A stretch of DNA of 60,266 nucleotides from an uncultured Oscillospiraceae bacterium (GCA_947627735.1 CANQXG010000013.1:1-60266), one strand, 5' to 3'. Positions 40,926 to 48,671 are shown, counted from the first letter of the stretch. Numbers and translations are program-made. The notes: generated from the sequence alone by a model not told the origin.

Positions 40926-40954
40926 GTAACGTTTTTCGTTTTCAGTTGTCTAAT
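40925..40954 (+). promoter_or_regulatory. Candidate ECF-type autoregulatory promoter
   Basis: TGTAAC (40925-40930) and GTCTAAT (40948-40954) are separated by 17 bp, upstream of the sigma factor gene. TGTAAC -35 boxes with GTC-containing -10 boxes are typical of ECF sigma promoters. Recognition by its own product is inferred. Confidence 0.5.
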
Positions 40955-40989
40955 GGGCGTCCGGACAAAAGAAAGGGCGGTGAGGGCCG

Positions 40990-41505
40990 GTGCGGAGAAA
41001 AAGGCGGGACGGGGAGCTGTCGGACGAGGTGCTGTGCGCCGAGTACGAGGCGGTGTACCGCTACGCTTTGGGCCTGTGCCGCAGCGAGGCGGACGCCCAG
41101 GACGTGACCCAAGAGACCTTTTTGAAGGCCATGAGAGCCAGGGACACCTTCGCCGGGGACAGCAGCCTTTACACCTGGCTGTGCGCCATCGCCAAAAACG
41201 TGTGGGCCAACCGATGTAAAAAGCTGGGCCGGGGGGCGCCGCTGGGCCGGGACGGGGCATCTCCCGCCGGGGATGTGGAGCAGGCCGCGGAGCGGCACGA
41301 CGCGTCCATGGCCGTGTTCCGGGCGATGCATGCGCTGGACGAGCCGTATCGGGAGGTGTTCTCCCTGCGGGCGCTGGGAGAGCTGTCCTTTCGGGAGATC
41401 GGCGGGCTGTTCGGGAAATCGGACGGGTGGGCCAGGGTCACGTATCATCGTGCCAGAAGGGCCATCCAGGAACGGCTGAGAAAGGATGACGGAAACGATG
41501 AATGA
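40990..41505 (+). CDS. ECF-type RNA polymerase sigma factor
   Basis: 171 residues, GTG start. Sigma region 2 (YRYALGLCRSEADAQDVTQETFLKAM, DTFAGDSSLYTWLCAIAKNVWANRCKK) and region 4 (ALDEPYREVFSLRALGELSFREIGGLFGKSDGWARVTYHRARRAIQERL) with a short linker are present. It directs RNA polymerase to a small regulon, controlled by the anti-sigma factor whose gene overlaps its 3' end by 8 bp. The stimulus is unknown. Confidence 0.92.
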   Translation: MRRKRRDGELSDEVLCAEYEAVYRYALGLCRSEADAQDVTQETFLKAMRARDTFAGDSSLYTWLCAIAKNVWANRCKKLGRGAPLGRDGASPAGDVEQAAERHDASMAVFRAMHALDEPYREVFSLRALGELSFREIGGLFGKSDGWARVTYHRARRAIQERLRKDDGNDE

Positions 41506-42340
41506 GAACAAGACGGACCTGCCCTGCCATGTGGTGCGGGACCTGCTGCCCCTGTACCACGATGGGGTGGTCAGCGCCGAGACCCGCTCGGCGGTGGGGG
41601 AGCACCTGATGGGGTGCGCGGACTGCCGGGCGGAATACGAGCAGATGGAAAAGGCACTGCCGGTGAAGGGGGCGGAGCCGTCCACGAAAAAGCGGTTTCT
41701 GGCCATGATGGGAAGGCAGAAGCGGAGAAGGATACTGGCCGTCGTGCTGGCGGCGGTGCTGGCGGCGGCTGCCGCCGTGGGCGGTATCGCGGCTTTGAAC
41801 CAGTGGTGTGTCATGCCGGTGAGCGCGGATGAATGTGAATTGAAGGACATCTGTTATGTGGATACGCCGGACGGCCGGACGGCCTTTGTGCTCTGGTCCT
41901 GCGCCTATGGGGGTGAGACCACCACACGGTGCCGCTTTCTGGAAACGGACGGCGGCGAACGCGTGGAGATCGAGATCAAGCGTCCCGTGCTGGAATGGAG
42001 CTTCGTAAAGGGCAGTGCGCGGGCGGAGTACTGGTTCGTGCCCGCAGAGGAAGATGTGGGAGAGGTCTGCCTCAACGGGCGGACGGTCTGGACGGCGGCG
42101 GAGGGCATCCGGGAGGATACCGGCTATGCGCAGGCATTCCGGAAGTGGGACCAGGCGCTGCGTGAGGCCGGCAGCGGCAGGGCGGCCTATGACGTCACGG
42201 ACGACCATGTATACCTGCTGTTCCCGGACGGGCACGAGGAATACTGGTCCTATGACGGCCAGCTTTTGGAGGGACCGGCGGCGCGGGACGGCGGGGAGCC
42301 GGACCGGAGCCTGGTGACGCCGGCGCCGGCGGGGAATTGA
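41498..42340 (+). CDS. Zinc-finger anti-sigma factor with membrane helix
   Basis: 280 residues from ATG 41498 (ATG 41486, four codons earlier, is also possible). The N-terminal zf-HC2 motif (CHVVRDLLPLYHDGVVSAETRSAVGEHLMGCADCRAEY) has the H-x3-C-x2-C pattern of ZAS-type anti-sigmas. A basic stop (RQKRRR) and one membrane helix (about 78-98) lead to an outside domain of about 180 residues of unknown fold. It should hold the sigma factor encoded upstream at the membrane. The start overlaps that gene, so synthesis is coupled. The late phage control region begins 25 bp after its stop. Confidence 0.9.
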   Translation: MNENKTDLPCHVVRDLLPLYHDGVVSAETRSAVGEHLMGCADCRAEYEQMEKALPVKGAEPSTKKRFLAMMGRQKRRRILAVVLAAVLAAAAAVGGIAALNQWCVMPVSADECELKDICYVDTPDGRTAFVLWSCAYGGETTTRCRFLETDGGERVEIEIKRPVLEWSFVKGSARAEYWFVPAEEDVGEVCLNGRTVWTAAEGIREDTGYAQAFRKWDQALREAGSGRAAYDVTDDHVYLLFPDGHEEYWSYDGQLLEGPAARDGGEPDRSLVTPAPAGN

Positions 42341-42364
42341 CAGTGACGGGCGCGGCATTTGAGA

Positions 42365-42412
42365 AATACCGAAAATGATAAAATAATGAGGCGATTTTGC
42401 CCGTTCACGGGT
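42365..42412 (+). promoter_or_regulatory. Phage late-operon control region with S24-operator-like motifs
   Basis: Motif E (AATACCGAAAA, 42365-42375), an extended -10-like TGATAAAAT (42376-42384) and motif D (CGATTTTGCCCG then TTCACGGG, 42392-42409; inner dyad CCCGT-TC-ACGGG). The AATACCGAAAA..CGATTTT arrangement, 16 bp apart here and 15 bp apart at 35450-35482, repeats that of the repressor region. No good -35 is present, so an activator such as the ArpU-like protein may be needed. Confidence 0.6.
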
Positions 42413-42442
42413 GTATGATAGGCACAGTGAAAAAAGAAGCGA

Positions 42443-42476
42443 GGCCCCGGCGGAGGAGATCCGCCGGGGTCTTTTT
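42443..42476 (+). terminator. Intrinsic terminator in front of the terminase genes
   Basis: A 12-bp stem, GGCCCCGGCGGA/TCCGCCGGGGTC (one G-T), followed by T5. It lies between the late control region and the terminase small subunit, so the late transcript must pass it. Confidence 0.88.
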
Positions 42477-42513
42477 ATGGCGCACGCGCGGGGAGGAGGC
42501 GAGGCGACGGGAC

Positions 42514-42861
42514 ATGGGCATGGCGGACAGGTGGATGAGCGAGGAGGGGCTGACCCTGCTGCGGGGCTGGGCCAGGGATGGGCTGACCCGGGAGCGGATG
42601 GCCGGCGCGATGGGCATCAGCACCAGGACCCTTTACAAGTGGCAGAAGAGATACCCCGAGATCGCCGCGGCCCTGGGCGCCGGCAGGGAGGCGGTGGACT
42701 ACCAGGTGGAGCAGGCGCTGCTGGACAGGGCGCTGGGGGGCGACCTGAAGGCGCAGATGTACTGGCTGAACAACCGGCGGGGGGACAAGTGGCAGGAGCA
42801 TCCCCGGGAGAAGGCGGACAGCACGGAGGATGAAGGAGTGACGGTGATCGTGGATGTATGA
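42514..42861 (+). CDS. Phage terminase small subunit (HTH type)
   Basis: About 115 residues. An N-terminal helix-turn-helix (LRGWARDGLTRERMAGAMGISTRTLYKWQKRYPEIAAALGAG) is followed by an alpha-helical region (VEQALLDRALGGDLKAQMYWLNNRRGDKW) typical of small terminases that recognise the packaging site. The frame is open from 42397, but the upstream part passes through the terminator hairpin. ATG 42514 after GGCGAGGCG is preferred; ATG 42520 is an alternative. It is followed by a hairpin repeat and then the large subunit. Confidence 0.85.
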   Translation: MGMADRWMSEEGLTLLRGWARDGLTRERMAGAMGISTRTLYKWQKRYPEIAAALGAGREAVDYQVEQALLDRALGGDLKAQMYWLNNRRGDKWQEHPREKADSTEDEGVTVIVDV

Positions 42862-42864
42862 AGA

Positions 42865-42922
42865 GCATCTCTCCCCCAGTCACCGCCTAACGGCGGTGAC
42901 AGCCCCCTCGTCAGAGGGGGCC
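42865..42922. repeat. Hairpin repeat, right-half copy, between terminase genes
   Basis: 58 bp nearly identical to 27876-27933. Stems are GTCACCGCC..GGCGGTGAC and GCCCCCTC..GAGGGGGC; relative to the other copy every stem change is compensated on the opposite arm. It starts 4 bp after the small-terminase stop and separates it from a large-terminase start that has no strong ribosome-binding site. Confidence 0.82.
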
Positions 42923-42942
42923 GAATTGCGGGGTGCGGGCTG

Positions 42943-44175
42943 ATGGTCCGACTGAGCGAGGTTTTAGGGCCAGATTTTTACGACCTGGCCGGGGACGTGT
43001 TCCGCCACGGGCACACCCACTACGACCTCAGCGGCGGGCGGGGCAGTCTGAAGAGCTCGGCGGTGAGTTTGATGGTGCCGGTGCTGCTGATGCGCTGGCC
43101 CGGCACCCACGCGCTGGTGATGCGCAAGGTGGCGAATACGCTGCGCAGCAGTGTGTTCGCCCAGTACCAGTGGGCGCTGGGGATGCTGGGGGTGGACAGG
43201 CTGTGGACGGCGCGTCCGTCGGCCATGGAACTGGAGTACCGGCCCACGGGACAGAAGATCCTATTCCGGGGCGCGGATGACCCGGCGAAGCTGCGGTCCG
43301 TGAAGGTCCCCTTCGGGTACATCGCCGTCACCCACTTCGAGGAGAAGGACCAGTTCGCGGGCCGGGAGGAGATACGGGCCATCCTCCAGGGGACCATGCG
43401 GGGCGGGGAGCTGTTCTGGAATTTCGAGACGTACAACCCGCCTCTTAGCCGGGAGCACTGGGCCAACGCCGACGCGGCGGAGGACAGGCCGGACCGGCTG
43501 CGGCACAAGAGCTGTTACCTGCACGCGCCCCGGCAGTGGCTGGGGGAGGCCTTCTTCGCCGAGGCGGAGCGGCTGCGCCGGGCGGATGAGCGGGCCTGGC
43601 GGCACGAGTATCTGGGCGAGGCGGTGGGCACCGGGGCCAACGTGTTCCAGAACATCCTGTGCCGGACCATCACCGACGAGCAGATCGCCGGGTTCGACCG
43701 CATCTATCAGGGGGTGGACTGGGGCTGGTACCCGGACAAGTTCGCGTTTTTGCGGGTGTATCACGACAGCGCGCGGGAGCGGATATACCTGATAGATGAA
43801 TATTATGTCAACTTCAAAAGCAACAGAGAAACAGCGATTTGGGTGAAGGAGAAAGGGTATTATGACTACCCGATCCTGTGCGACAGCGCCGAGCCGAAGA
43901 GCATCGGCGACTGGCGGCAGATGGGCCTGCCCGCCCGGGGCGCCGTCAAAGGGCCGGGGAGCGTGGAGTACGGCTTCAAGTGGCTGCAGAGCAGGACCAT
44001 CGTCATCGACCGGGCCAGGACCCCGGCGGCGTGGCGGGAGATCAGCGGCTATGAGTACCGGAAGGACAGGCTGGGCCGGCCGGTGAGCGGGTATCCGGAC
44101 AGGGACGACCACGCCATATCGGCGCTGCGCTACGCCATGGAGCCGGCGATCATGGCCAGAGGCCATGAGGCGTGA
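42943..44175 (+). CDS. Phage terminase large subunit (PBSX/Terminase_3 type)
   Basis: 410 residues. The ATPase has a Walker A-like GGRGSLKSSAVS (about 31-42) and a Walker B region IAVTHFEEKDQF (about 126-137). The RNase H-like nuclease has GVDWGWYPD (about 262-270), CDSAEPKSI and the final DRDDHAISALRYAME. It cuts and packages DNA into the prohead. All acidic nuclease residues appear intact. The start is preceded only by GGGGTGCGGGC, a weak ribosome-binding site, possibly because the repeat upstream separated it from its original leader. Confidence 0.93.
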   Translation: MVRLSEVLGPDFYDLAGDVFRHGHTHYDLSGGRGSLKSSAVSLMVPVLLMRWPGTHALVMRKVANTLRSSVFAQYQWALGMLGVDRLWTARPSAMELEYRPTGQKILFRGADDPAKLRSVKVPFGYIAVTHFEEKDQFAGREEIRAILQGTMRGGELFWNFETYNPPLSREHWANADAAEDRPDRLRHKSCYLHAPRQWLGEAFFAEAERLRRADERAWRHEYLGEAVGTGANVFQNILCRTITDEQIAGFDRIYQGVDWGWYPDKFAFLRVYHDSARERIYLIDEYYVNFKSNRETAIWVKEKGYYDYPILCDSAEPKSIGDWRQMGLPARGAVKGPGSVEYGFKWLQSRTIVIDRARTPAAWREISGYEYRKDRLGRPVSGYPDRDDHAISALRYAMEPAIMARGHEA

Positions 44176-44194
44176 GGAAAGGAGAGGAGCAGAT

Positions 44195-45523
44195 ATGGAT
44201 CTGAAGGAGAGGGCCAAACAGCTTTACGGCATCCAGGCGGGGCCGGGAGGCGAGCTGGCGGGCATGCTGCGCCGGTGCGCCGACGCCTATCGGGGCGCGC
44301 CGGACTGGGTGGACCGGGAGGCGGGCATCGGCACGGTGAATTACGCCAGGGCCGTGTGCTCCGAGGCGGCCAGGCTGACGTGCCTGGCGGTGCGGATCGG
44401 CGTCAGCGGCGGCGAGCGGGCCAGGTGGCTGCAGGAGCAGATCGACCGGGCGTATTTCCAGCTGCGCCGCTGGGTGGAGCTGGGCTGTGCCTGGGGCACC
44501 GTCATCCTCAAGGCACGGGAGGACGGCATCGACCTGGTGGGGCCGGAGCGGTTTATCATCACCGACACCCAGGGAGGCCGGGTGACGGGGGCGGTGTTCG
44601 AGGACCGGGCCTACGATGAGGCGCGGCAGCGGTATTACACGAGGCTGGAATACCACCGCTTCCTGCCGGACGGGCGGTACATGGTGAGCAACCGGTGCAC
44701 CCAGGGCGGCAGTCCCTATGACCGGGGCAGGGAGGTAGACATCGAGGCCACGCCCTGGGCGGGGCTGGCGGAGGAAACGGAGATCCGGGGCTTGCGGGGG
44801 CCGCTGTTCGGGGTGTTCCGCACGCCGGAGGCCAATCACATCGAGCACGACTCCCCCCTGGGGCTGCCCCTGTTCGCCGGGGCCATGGGGGAGCTGCGGG
44901 ACCTGGACATCGCCTACAGCCGCTGCGCCGGGGAGATATACGACAGCCAGCGCATCTCCCTGGTGGACGAGCGGCTCACCGAGCAGATCGGCACCCCTTT
45001 GGGCCGGCGGCGGGAGATGAAGCTGCCCCGGTTCGTGCGGCGGGTGTTCGGCGCCGGGCCGGAGGAGTATTACCGGGAGATCGACCCGGCGCTGCACACC
45101 CAGGAGCGGCTGGCGGGGATCAACGCCCTGCTGGGGCAGATCGGGTACAAGTGCGGCTTCTCCAACGGGTACTTCCTGTTCAACGAGCGGTCCGGGGTGA
45201 TGACCGCCACCCAGGTGGAGGCGGATGACCGGCGGACGGTGCAGCTGGTGAAGGACCTGCGGGACCAGCTGGAGGACGCCCTGCGGGGGGTCATATACGC
45301 TCTGGACGCCTTCGCCCAGGCGGAGCGGATCACCCCGCCGGGGGCGTATGAGATGGTGTTCGACTTCGGGGACGTGACCTATAACCGGGAGGAGGACAGG
45401 AACCGGTGGTACCGGTACGTGGCCGACGGGCGGGCGCCGTTTTGGTACTACCTGACCCGGTTCGAGGGCTATTCCGAGCAGGAGGCAAAGGCTTTGACAC
45501 AGGAAGGAGGCAGCGGAAAATGA
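44195..45523 (+). CDS. Phage portal protein (SPP1 Gp6-like)
   Basis: 442 residues from ATG 44195, preceded by GGAAAGGAGAGGAGCAG. Portal-family features: MRLTCL-type N-terminal region (ARAVCSEAARLTCLAVRIG), a central segment with repeated Asp/Arg-rich strands, and a C-terminal helical part (ADDRRTVQLVKDLRDQLEDALRGVIYALDAF). It forms the dodecameric ring through which DNA enters and to which the tail connects. No separate MuF-type head protein follows. The stop overlaps the next start (ATGA). Confidence 0.88.
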   Translation: MDLKERAKQLYGIQAGPGGELAGMLRRCADAYRGAPDWVDREAGIGTVNYARAVCSEAARLTCLAVRIGVSGGERARWLQEQIDRAYFQLRRWVELGCAWGTVILKAREDGIDLVGPERFIITDTQGGRVTGAVFEDRAYDEARQRYYTRLEYHRFLPDGRYMVSNRCTQGGSPYDRGREVDIEATPWAGLAEETEIRGLRGPLFGVFRTPEANHIEHDSPLGLPLFAGAMGELRDLDIAYSRCAGEIYDSQRISLVDERLTEQIGTPLGRRREMKLPRFVRRVFGAGPEEYYREIDPALHTQERLAGINALLGQIGYKCGFSNGYFLFNERSGVMTATQVEADDRRTVQLVKDLRDQLEDALRGVIYALDAFAQAERITPPGAYEMVFDFGDVTYNREEDRNRWYRYVADGRAPFWYYLTRFEGYSEQEAKALTQEGGSGK

Positions 45524-45918
45524 CCCAGGAGGAGCTTCGGCAGAAGGGACTGAGCGAGGAACAGATCGACTACGTCATGGGCGCGTGGGAGGACGCCGCC
45601 GGCGAGGAGGCCCTGGAGCGGGCCATGGCAGGATACCGGTTTTCCTCCCAGGCGGCAAGGGAGTCGGTGACCAGACGCGTCCGGGAGGCCCATCTGCCCC
45701 TGGAGGAGGGCCGGCTCCGGGGACTGGAGGAGCTGATGGAGAGCATCCGGCAGGAGGACCCGGACGCCTTTTGGACCGATGAGCCGCCGGTGCGGTTCAC
45801 CGTGCCCATGGGTCCGGAGATGGCTCCCACCAGGGAGCAGATCATCAAGATCCCCGACCGGGCCCGGCGGCGGGCCGCGATCGCGGAAAATATGAGACTT
45901 TTCAAAGGAGAGGATTGA
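45520..45918 (+). CDS. Probable phage scaffold protein
   Basis: 132 residues, hydrophilic and helical. It opens with TQEELRQKGLSEEQIDYVMG and closes with TREQIIKIPDRARRRAAIAENMRLF, both typical of the short scaffold-like proteins encoded before the major capsid gene in Firmicutes siphophages. Its position between portal and capsid supports this. The start is coupled to the portal stop, with AAGGAGGCAGCGG upstream. Confidence 0.75.
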   Translation: MTQEELRQKGLSEEQIDYVMGAWEDAAGEEALERAMAGYRFSSQAARESVTRRVREAHLPLEEGRLRGLEELMESIRQEDPDAFWTDEPPVRFTVPMGPEMAPTREQIIKIPDRARRRAAIAENMRLFKGED

Positions 45919-45919
45919 C

Positions 45920-46777
45920 ATGGCAGAGAATATCGTCACCAGAGAGGACCTGGCACGGGCCAGGGAGATCGATTTCGTCACCACCTTCGGCGGCTCCATC
46001 GGAAAGCTGATGGAGGCCATGGGCGTGACCCGGAAGGTGCCCAAGCAGGCGGGCACGGTGCTGAAAGCCTATAAGGCCAGCGGAGAGCTGGGCAGCGGCG
46101 TGGTGGCCGAGGGCGCGGCCATCCCCCTGTCCAAGTATAAGACCGAGGCCATCCCCTGCAAGGAGATCACTTTGAAGAAGTGGCGCAAGGCCGCCTCCGC
46201 CGAGGCCATCATCGACCGGGGCTATGACCAGGCGGTGGACATGCTCACCGACGAGATGCTCCGGGACGTGCAGAAGAGCATCCGCAAGGACTTCTTCACC
46301 TTCCTGGCCACCGGCACCGGCACCGCCTCCGGCCAGACCTTCCAGGAGGCGCTGGCCAAGAGCTGGGGCCAGCTGCAGGTGCTGTTCGACGACGACGGGG
46401 TCAGCTGCGTGTTCTTCATGAACCCCCTGGACGTGGCGGAGTACCTGGCCACGGCGCCCATCACCATGCAGACCGCCTTCGGCATGAGCTATGTGGCCAA
46501 CTTCATGGGCCTGGGCACCGTGATCCTCAACGCCAGCGTGCCCCAGGGGAAGATCTACGCCACCGCGCCGGACAACCTGGTGCTGTACTACATCCCGGTG
46601 AACGGCGCGGACCTGAACGGGGCGTTCGACTTCACCGCCGACGACACCGGCTATATCGGCATCCACGAGGAGGCCGACTACACCACCATGACCGCCGCCG
46701 ACACGGTGGTGTGCGGGATGGAGCTGTTCGCCGAGCGGCTGGACGGCGTGGTGGTGGCCAGCATCGGTGGGGCATGA
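45920..46777 (+). CDS. Phage major capsid protein (HK97 fold)
   Basis: 285 residues. Starts 1 bp after the scaffold stop with AAAGGAGAGGATTGAC. The N-terminal arm (ENIVTREDLARAREIDFVTTFGGSI) is followed by a body with GELGSGVVAEGAAIPLSKYKTE, WRKAASAEAIIDRGYDQAV and FFMNPLDVAEYLATA segments typical of compact HK97-fold capsid proteins that need no protease. It should be the main shell protein. The codon bias is the strongest of the module, consistent with high-level expression. Confidence 0.88.
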   Translation: MAENIVTREDLARAREIDFVTTFGGSIGKLMEAMGVTRKVPKQAGTVLKAYKASGELGSGVVAEGAAIPLSKYKTEAIPCKEITLKKWRKAASAEAIIDRGYDQAVDMLTDEMLRDVQKSIRKDFFTFLATGTGTASGQTFQEALAKSWGQLQVLFDDDGVSCVFFMNPLDVAEYLATAPITMQTAFGMSYVANFMGLGTVILNASVPQGKIYATAPDNLVLYYIPVNGADLNGAFDFTADDTGYIGIHEEADYTTMTAADTVVCGMELFAERLDGVVVASIGGA

Positions 46778-47238
46778 TGTACGCATCCTATGAGGACTAC
46801 ACGGCGCTGTACGGCGGCGGTGCGACGGAGGCGGAGTTCGAGCGCCTGGCCTGGGAGGCCGGGCGGATCATGGACGCCGCCACCACCGGCGTGGATGGCG
46901 TGCGCAAGCTGGCGGCGGCTATGCCGGAGGACGCTTACGGCGCCAAGGCCGTGCGCCGGTGCTGCTGCGCACTGGTGCGGCGGCTGTGGACGGCGGAGCA
47001 GGCGGAGAGTTATGTTAACCGACCGGACGGGACGGTGGCGGGCCGGGTGGTCACCGCCGTTTCCGCCGGGGCGGAGAGCGTGACCTTCGCCAAGCCCGCC
47101 GATACCCCCGCCGGGGAGAGCCGGGAGCGGATGCTCCGGCGGACGGCGGAGGAGCTGCTGGCGGGCATCGGCGACAAAAACGGCGTGCCGCTGCTGTACA
47201 TGGGCATCTATCCCGGGTGCCTGACGGAGGGGGAGTGA
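46774..47238 (+). CDS. Phage head-tail connector protein (gp6-like)
   Basis: 154 residues. MYASYEDYTALYGGGATEAEFERLAWEAGRIMDAATTG is the standard start of HK97 gp6-like adaptor proteins in Firmicutes phages. The helical fold binds the portal. The start overlaps the capsid stop by 4 bp; the second ATG at 46777 could also be used. Confidence 0.82.
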   Translation: MMYASYEDYTALYGGGATEAEFERLAWEAGRIMDAATTGVDGVRKLAAAMPEDAYGAKAVRRCCCALVRRLWTAEQAESYVNRPDGTVAGRVVTAVSAGAESVTFAKPADTPAGESRERMLRRTAEELLAGIGDKNGVPLLYMGIYPGCLTEGE

Positions 47239-47241
47239 GCC

Positions 47242-47670
47242 ATGGGCGGCGACACGGTGACGGTGTTCAACCGGCTGGGGGACATGTGGTACCCGGCGGA
47301 GCTGAGCGGCGTGCAGGCGCGGCTGCGGCGGGGGACCGCCGACGGGTCCATGGGTCCCCGGCGGGACGACGAGATGACGGTGCTGGCGCCCTTCATGCCG
47401 GACAGGGCCGGGCCGGTGCTGGGCGGGCGGACCTATCTGCCGCCCAAGGCGTGGCGGGCCGCGGCGGACCCGGACAGGTACGTGACCTTCGACCCGGGGC
47501 CGGGCGGGACGGTGCTCCTGGCAGGCCGGTGGCCGGAGGGACCTGTGCCGGAGGGGCGCTGGCCGGAGGGCTTTTACGCCCACATGGACAGGACGGCGGA
47601 CGGGGCCTTCGCCCTGACGGCGGCGGCCCGGTATGAGGCGCTGCCCCATTTTGAGCTGACGGGACGGTGA
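47242..47670 (+). CDS. Phage head closure protein
   Basis: 142 residues, beta-rich (TVTVFNRLGDMWYPAELSGVQARL, then TYLPPKAWRAAADPDRYVTFDPG). Position and length fit the head-closure protein that plugs the connector. No catalytic motif. It starts 3 bp after the connector stop. Confidence 0.7.
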   Translation: MGGDTVTVFNRLGDMWYPAELSGVQARLRRGTADGSMGPRRDDEMTVLAPFMPDRAGPVLGGRTYLPPKAWRAAADPDRYVTFDPGPGGTVLLAGRWPEGPVPEGRWPEGFYAHMDRTADGAFALTAAARYEALPHFELTGR

Positions 47671-47674
47671 GACG

Positions 47675-48148
47675 ATGGACGAGGTATATTCCGGCACGGC
47701 GGAGGCGGTGCTGGCGGCGGTGAACGGCTTCCCCGGCCTGCAGGAGGGACAGCGGTTCCGCCTGGCCGAGCCGGGGCAGGAGCAGGGTCTGGCCCTGCAG
47801 ATCGGCAGCGGGCCGGTGATCCTGCGGGAGAGCCGGTCCGTCACGGGAAAGGTGCGGCGGCTGTGCGCGCTGCCCTTCGCGGCCGTGTGCCGCATGGGCG
47901 GGGCCGGCCAGCGGCAGAGGCTGGACGCGGCGGCATGGCTGGAAACGCTGGGCCGGTGGCTGGAGGGCCAGACGGTCAATGTGGGAGGCGAGGATCACTG
48001 CCTGGCGGCATATCCCGCTCTCACGGGCCGCCGGGCCTTCACGGCCATACGGCGGGCCGGCCCGCCCCGACAGGCGGACCGGCAGGCGGACAGAACGGAG
48101 ACCTGGGTCATGGAGATGACCGGCAATTATTATGAGGAGGATGAATGA
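47675..48148 (+). CDS. Phage tail completion/minor capsid protein
   Basis: 157 residues. Position before the tail tube gene and the pattern EVYSGTAEAVLAAVNGFPGLQEGQRFRL..GNYYEEDE fit the tail terminator/completion proteins of clostridial siphophages (minor capsid, gp12-like). Homology is weak by eye. Confidence 0.65.
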   Translation: MDEVYSGTAEAVLAAVNGFPGLQEGQRFRLAEPGQEQGLALQIGSGPVILRESRSVTGKVRRLCALPFAAVCRMGGAGQRQRLDAAAWLETLGRWLEGQTVNVGGEDHCLAAYPALTGRRAFTAIRRAGPPRQADRQADRTETWVMEMTGNYYEEDE

Positions 48149-48663
48149 TGAAGCTGGAACGTGAGGCGCTGGCCAGTTATCTGGACACGAAGTTCAACAC
48201 CAAGCTCGCCCAGGCGGCGGAGGCGGAGTTTGAGATCATCGGCGACGACATCGAGGAGATGCGCGTGGAACTCAACGCCGACACCGAGCAGATCAAGAAT
48301 ATCCTGGGCCAGACCAAGACCCGGGACAACGGCTATGAGGCCAGCATGGAGGCCGACCCCTTCTACGCCGACCCGGACAAGAAGCTGTATCCCAAGCTGC
48401 GGGATATCGCCATGGACCGGCTGAAGGGGGACAAGTGCAAGAGCCTGCTGCTGGAGGTGATCGTGGAGGACACCGCGGCGGAGAACCACAAGGCGTGGCT
48501 GCGGGAGGTCATGGTGAAGCCCCAGAGCTACGGCGGCTCCACCGAGGGGTTTAACATCCCCTTCACCGTCAGCGAGGACGGCGAGAGCCAGGCCGGCTAT
48601 GTCACCGGCGCCAGCATGAAGTCGGGCAGCCCCACCTTTACGGCGGGGGCCATGCCGGAGTGA
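48145..48663 (+). CDS. Phage major tail tube protein
   Basis: 172 residues. KLEREALASYLDTKFN start and a beta-rich body ending in YGGSTEGFNIPFTVSEDGESQAGYVTG match tail tube proteins of Firmicutes siphophages. The polymer forms the tail's inner channel. The start overlaps the previous stop; a second ATG (48148) is adjacent. An intercistronic hairpin follows at 48672-48698, which may set its high expression. Confidence 0.8.
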   Translation: MMKLEREALASYLDTKFNTKLAQAAEAEFEIIGDDIEEMRVELNADTEQIKNILGQTKTRDNGYEASMEADPFYADPDKKLYPKLRDIAMDRLKGDKCKSLLLEVIVEDTAAENHKAWLREVMVKPQSYGGSTEGFNIPFTVSEDGESQAGYVTGASMKSGSPTFTAGAMPE

Positions 48664-48671
48664 AAATGGGA

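Noticed and set aside
43261-44217. Long antisense reading frames in high-GC genes (also 10994-14230, 23482-25632 and others)
   Set aside because: They are shadows in the high-GC code: low-complexity Arg/Gly/Pro/His composition, no family motifs, no ribosome-binding sites.
45520-45918. Head maturation protease between portal and capsid
   Set aside because: No Ser/His protease motif; length and ends fit a scaffold.
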